Origin: Sphingomonadaceae bacterium
GTDB taxonomy: Bacteria > Pseudomonadota > Alphaproteobacteria > Sphingomonadales > Sphingomonadaceae
Assembly: GCA_947453945.1 (NCBI GenBank)
Contig: CANGJB010000028.1
Location: forward strand, 1-36,998
Length of the DNA: 36,998 bases
Direction of reading: 5' to 3'
Part shown: positions 32,542-36,998 of the stretch, piece by piece
Layout of the letters: the number at the start of each line of letters is the position of its first letter
Numbering within the stretch: the first letter of the stretch is position 1
Program-made: the position numbers and the translations under genes
Notes under the pieces: model-generated
Seen by the model: the letters and a program-made list of their open reading frames with translations, nothing else
What the model was told of the DNA's origin: nothing
Databases searched by the model: none

Positions 32542-34458
32542 TCAGATGCGCAGCTGGCTGCCAAGCTCCACCACGCGGTTTGTCGGGAGCTTGAAGTAGT
32601 CCATCGCGCTTTCGGAAACCTTGAGCATCCACGCGAAGAGGCGTTCGCGCCACAGGGCCATGCCGGGGACCGCGCAAGAAGCGATGAGCTTCTGGCGGCT
32701 GAGGAAGTAGCTGGTGTGGAGCGGTTCGAAGGTGATGCCGGCTTCAGCGGCGCCCGCAGCAAGATCGCGGGGGATGTCGACATCTTCCATGAAGCCGTAG
32801 TGCAGGATCACGCGGTAGAAGCCGTGGCCTTCGGCGTGGAAGGTGGCACGGGTGGCAGGATCGAGCTGGGGAACATCCTCTACCGCCACGGTCAGCAGCA
32901 CGACGCGTTCGTGCAGGACCTGGTTGTGCTTCAGGTTGTGAAGGAGCGCGGCGGGCAGCACTTCGGGCGAGGCGGAGAGGAAGACGGCGGTTCCGCGCAC
33001 ACGGTGGATCGTGGCGGCGACCGACCGGATGAAGACGGCGAGCGGCAAGCTGTCTTCCAGCATGCTCTCGCGCATCAGCCGCCGGCCGGTGGACCAGGTG
33101 GTGAGCAGCGTGAAGATCACGAGACCGACGAGGATCGGGAACCACGCGCCCTCGAACAGCTTGGCGAAGCCCGAGGCGAGCAGGATCGCGTCGATGGTGA
33201 TGAACGTGACGAAGCCCACCACGCCGCGCCAGACGGGAGTGCGCCAGATGCGGAAGACGACGACATACTGCATGAGCGTGGTGATCAGCATGGTGGCGAC
33301 GACGGCGAGGCCATAGGCGGGCAGCATGGCGGCGGATGCCTGGAAGCCGATGACGAGCGCTCCCACCATGAAGGCCAGCGCCCAGTTCACGGCCGGGACA
33401 TAGATCTGCCCGCGCGCATGGGATGAGGTGTGGAGGATCCGCAGGCGCGGCACGAAGCCGAGCTGGATGGCCTGCTGCGTGACCGAGAACGCCCCTGAAA
33501 TGACAGCCTGGCTGGCAATGATCGTGGCAAAGGTCGCGATGACGAGGAGCGGGATGGTAAGTGTGGAGGGGACCATATGGAAGAACGGGTTGTCGATGAA
33601 TTCTGGGTGCTTCAGCAGCATTGCGGCCTGGCCCATGTAGTTGAGCATGAGCGCGGGCACGCACACGGCGAGCCACGCGATGGTGATCGGGATGCGCCCG
33701 AAGTGGCCCATATCGGCATAGAGCGCCTCGGTGCCGGTGATGGCGTAGACAATGGCGCCGAGCGAGAGGAACGAAAACAGCGGGTGCGCGATGAAGTAGC
33801 GCACCATCCAGAGCGGATTGAGCGCGCCGAGGACTTCGGGCGTCTGCGCGATGTGCCAGATGCCCATGGCGGCGATGGTCGCGAAATAAACGAGCATCAC
33901 GGGGCCGAACAGGCGGCCGACCCTTTCTGTGCCGCGGCGCTGGATGGCGAAGAGGCCGATGAGGATGACAAGTGCGATCCACACGATCCAGGGCTTGAAG
34001 GCCGAACTGACGACGCCCAGCCCCTCTACGGCGGAGATCACCGAGATGGCCGGGGTGAGCATGGCATCGGCGAAGAACAGCGCGGTTGCGAACACGGCGC
34101 CAACAAGGAGCAGGCGGCGCGGGGCGGCGGCGCCCAGTTCACGGTTGATCAGCGCGTAGAGCGCAAGGCTGCCGCCTTCGCCCTTGTTGTCGCAGCGCAT
34201 GACGATGAAGACGTACTTGACCGTGACGACGAACACGAAAGCCCAGAAGATGATGCTGACGATACCATAGAGATCGGTGATCGTGGTGGTGAGGTGATAG
34301 CGCGGATCGAGCGTGGCCTGCAGCGCATAGAGCGGGCTTGTGCCGATATCGCCGAAGACCACGCCAAGCGCGCCGAGGGTCAGCGCGGCGCGGCTGGTGC
34401 TGGGGGTGGAGGAGGGGGCGGATGAAGCCGATGAGTCGGCCGTGGCGGGCTGTTTCAT
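32542..34458 (-). CDS. kup: low-affinity potassium transporter Kup
   Basis: This 638-residue Kup/HAK/KT family K+:H+ symporter has about twelve membrane helices and a cytosolic C-terminal domain. The family mark GALGVVFGDIGTSPLYAL begins near residue 28. DNKGEGGSLALYALI, FFADAMLTPAISVISAVEG and TGTEALYADMGHFG are all conserved. An extra Ser/Thr/Pro-rich stretch precedes the first helix. No strong ribosome site lies before the ATG. It diverges from the KdpD/KdpE-like regulator with 75 nt between starts, making that regulator the first candidate to control it. No kdpFABC genes are present. Confidence 0.96.
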   Translation of the reverse strand: MKQPATADSSASSAPSSTPSTSRAALTLGALGVVFGDIGTSPLYALQATLDPRYHLTTTITDLYGIVSIIFWAFVFVVTVKYVFIVMRCDNKGEGGSLALYALINRELGAAAPRRLLLVGAVFATALFFADAMLTPAISVISAVEGLGVVSSAFKPWIVWIALVILIGLFAIQRRGTERVGRLFGPVMLVYFATIAAMGIWHIAQTPEVLGALNPLWMVRYFIAHPLFSFLSLGAIVYAITGTEALYADMGHFGRIPITIAWLAVCVPALMLNYMGQAAMLLKHPEFIDNPFFHMVPSTLTIPLLVIATFATIIASQAVISGAFSVTQQAIQLGFVPRLRILHTSSHARGQIYVPAVNWALAFMVGALVIGFQASAAMLPAYGLAVVATMLITTLMQYVVVFRIWRTPVWRGVVGFVTFITIDAILLASGFAKLFEGAWFPILVGLVIFTLLTTWSTGRRLMRESMLEDSLPLAVFIRSVAATIHRVRGTAVFLSASPEVLPAALLHNLKHNQVLHERVVLLTVAVEDVPQLDPATRATFHAEGHGFYRVILHYGFMEDVDIPRDLAAGAAEAGITFEPLHTSYFLSRQKLIASCAVPGMALWRERLFAWMLKVSESAMDYFKLPTNRVVELGSQLRI

Positions 34459-34522
34459 GGCGCGTTAGATGCGCTTGGAGGACATTAAATTTCCATGTGG
34501 ATTGTGCGGGGTCTGATGGGCT

Positions 34523-34532
34523 AAGTATACTT
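34523..34532. promoter_or_regulatory. palindrome in the kup/regulator intergenic region
   Basis: AAGTATACTT is a perfect 10-bp palindrome just before the regulator's GTG start. It is the clearest symmetric site in this short AT-richer gap and could be an operator for the adjacent winged-helix protein; chance is not excluded. Confidence 0.3.
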
Positions 34533-34533
34533 G

Positions 34534-36860
<2,327 letters not shown>

Positions 36861-36998
36861 TCAGCCGAATACCACGCCGTCCATCAGTTTGCGCGCGGTG
36901 CGCAGGAGGGCGGCGGTGCGGACGGCGCCGGCTTCGTCTGTTTCGAGGACGCAGCTCATTTCGCCGGTCGGGTGCTCGACCGAGAGGAGCTTGCGCGC
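36861..36998 (-). CDS. ligU: 4-oxalomesaconate tautomerase (LigU/PrpF family), C-terminal fragment
   Basis: Only the last 45 residues lie in the window; the rest is beyond the right edge. The fragment contains LLSVEHPTGEMSCVLE and AALLRTARKLMDGVVFG, which match the PrpF-type isomerase C terminus (IEHPSG...ALLRTARxLxDGxV). Next to ligI the best reading is the 4-oxalomesaconate 1,3-allylic isomerase LigU/GalD, which handles the LigI product. Another PrpF relative cannot be excluded from so little sequence. It would be transcribed before ligI, 132 nt away. Confidence 0.72.
   Translation of the reverse strand, partial: ARKLLSVEHPTGEMSCVLETDEAGAVRTAALLRTARKLMDGVVFG

Noticed and set aside
32254..34425. 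Two long plus-strand frames (32254-33426 and 33577-34425) opposite kup and the DUF808 start
   Set aside because: Rich in Asp, Glu, His and Gly, with no domain. They mirror the kup membrane segments and are codon-bias artefacts.

Overview
This window looks like ordinary chromosome from a GC-rich alphaproteobacterium of the order Sphingomonadales, most likely Novosphingobium or a near relative. The evidence is the conserved order of housekeeping genes (nfu, nitroreductase, tsaB, rimI, mucR, fur, plsC, lipid methyltransferase, miaB, phoH, ybeY, corC), a MucR regulator, a class II DAHP synthase, dispersed hairpin repeats of the kind common in these genomes, and a LigI protein recognisably close to the Sphingobium SYK-6 enzyme. 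I see no phage, IS element, CRISPR array, rRNA or tRNA. Genes fill nearly everything and no gene-free stretch exceeds 300 bases.

Layout. 1-245: an inverted pair of dispersed repeats. 246-2124 (minus): DUF1489 protein and the magnesium channel MgtE. 2291-3952 (plus): a tight run of cyclophilin, GNAT acetyltransferase and a solitary ArsH. 3949-14829: almost entirely minus strand, covering Fe-S assembly (Nfu), a nitroreductase, tRNA t6A synthesis (TsaB), RimI, MucR, Fur, two membrane-lipid enzymes, MiaB, and the PhoH-YbeY-CorC group. A LysR regulator and a small NIF3/CutA-fold protein follow corC. One small secreted basic repeat protein is inserted in the opposite direction between miaB and phoH.

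14958-30570 (mostly plus): an envelope and peptide-handling region. It holds a secreted FKBP, a 971-residue M16 metalloprotease, two secreted S9 peptidases, a secreted proline-iminopeptidase-like hydrolase, a secreted metal-dependent amidohydrolase and an N-acyl-D-amino-acid deacylase. DAHP synthase and a divergent pair (clavaminate-synthase-like dioxygenase and sulfotransferase-like P-loop protein) are interleaved. 30604-36728: an enoyl-CoA hydratase-like protein, DUF808 membrane protein, the Kup potassium transporter, a divergent membrane-bound regulator, and LigI. The right edge cuts the end of a LigU/PrpF-like tautomerase, so a protocatechuate 4,5-cleavage cluster probably continues beyond the window.

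The most interesting object is the gene at 34534-35859. It joins the membrane and GAF part of a KdpD potassium sensor, through a kinase dimerisation helix whose phospho-acceptor His is Asn, directly to the winged-helix DNA-binding domain of KdpE. The ATPase and receiver domains are absent. It diverges from kup. I read it as a one-component, membrane-tethered transcription factor derived from a collapsed KdpDE two-component system, with kup as the first candidate target. Secondary points of interest are palindromes inside the predicted fur and mucR promoters, a predicted leaderless nfu mRNA, and repeats whose base changes preserve hairpin pairing.
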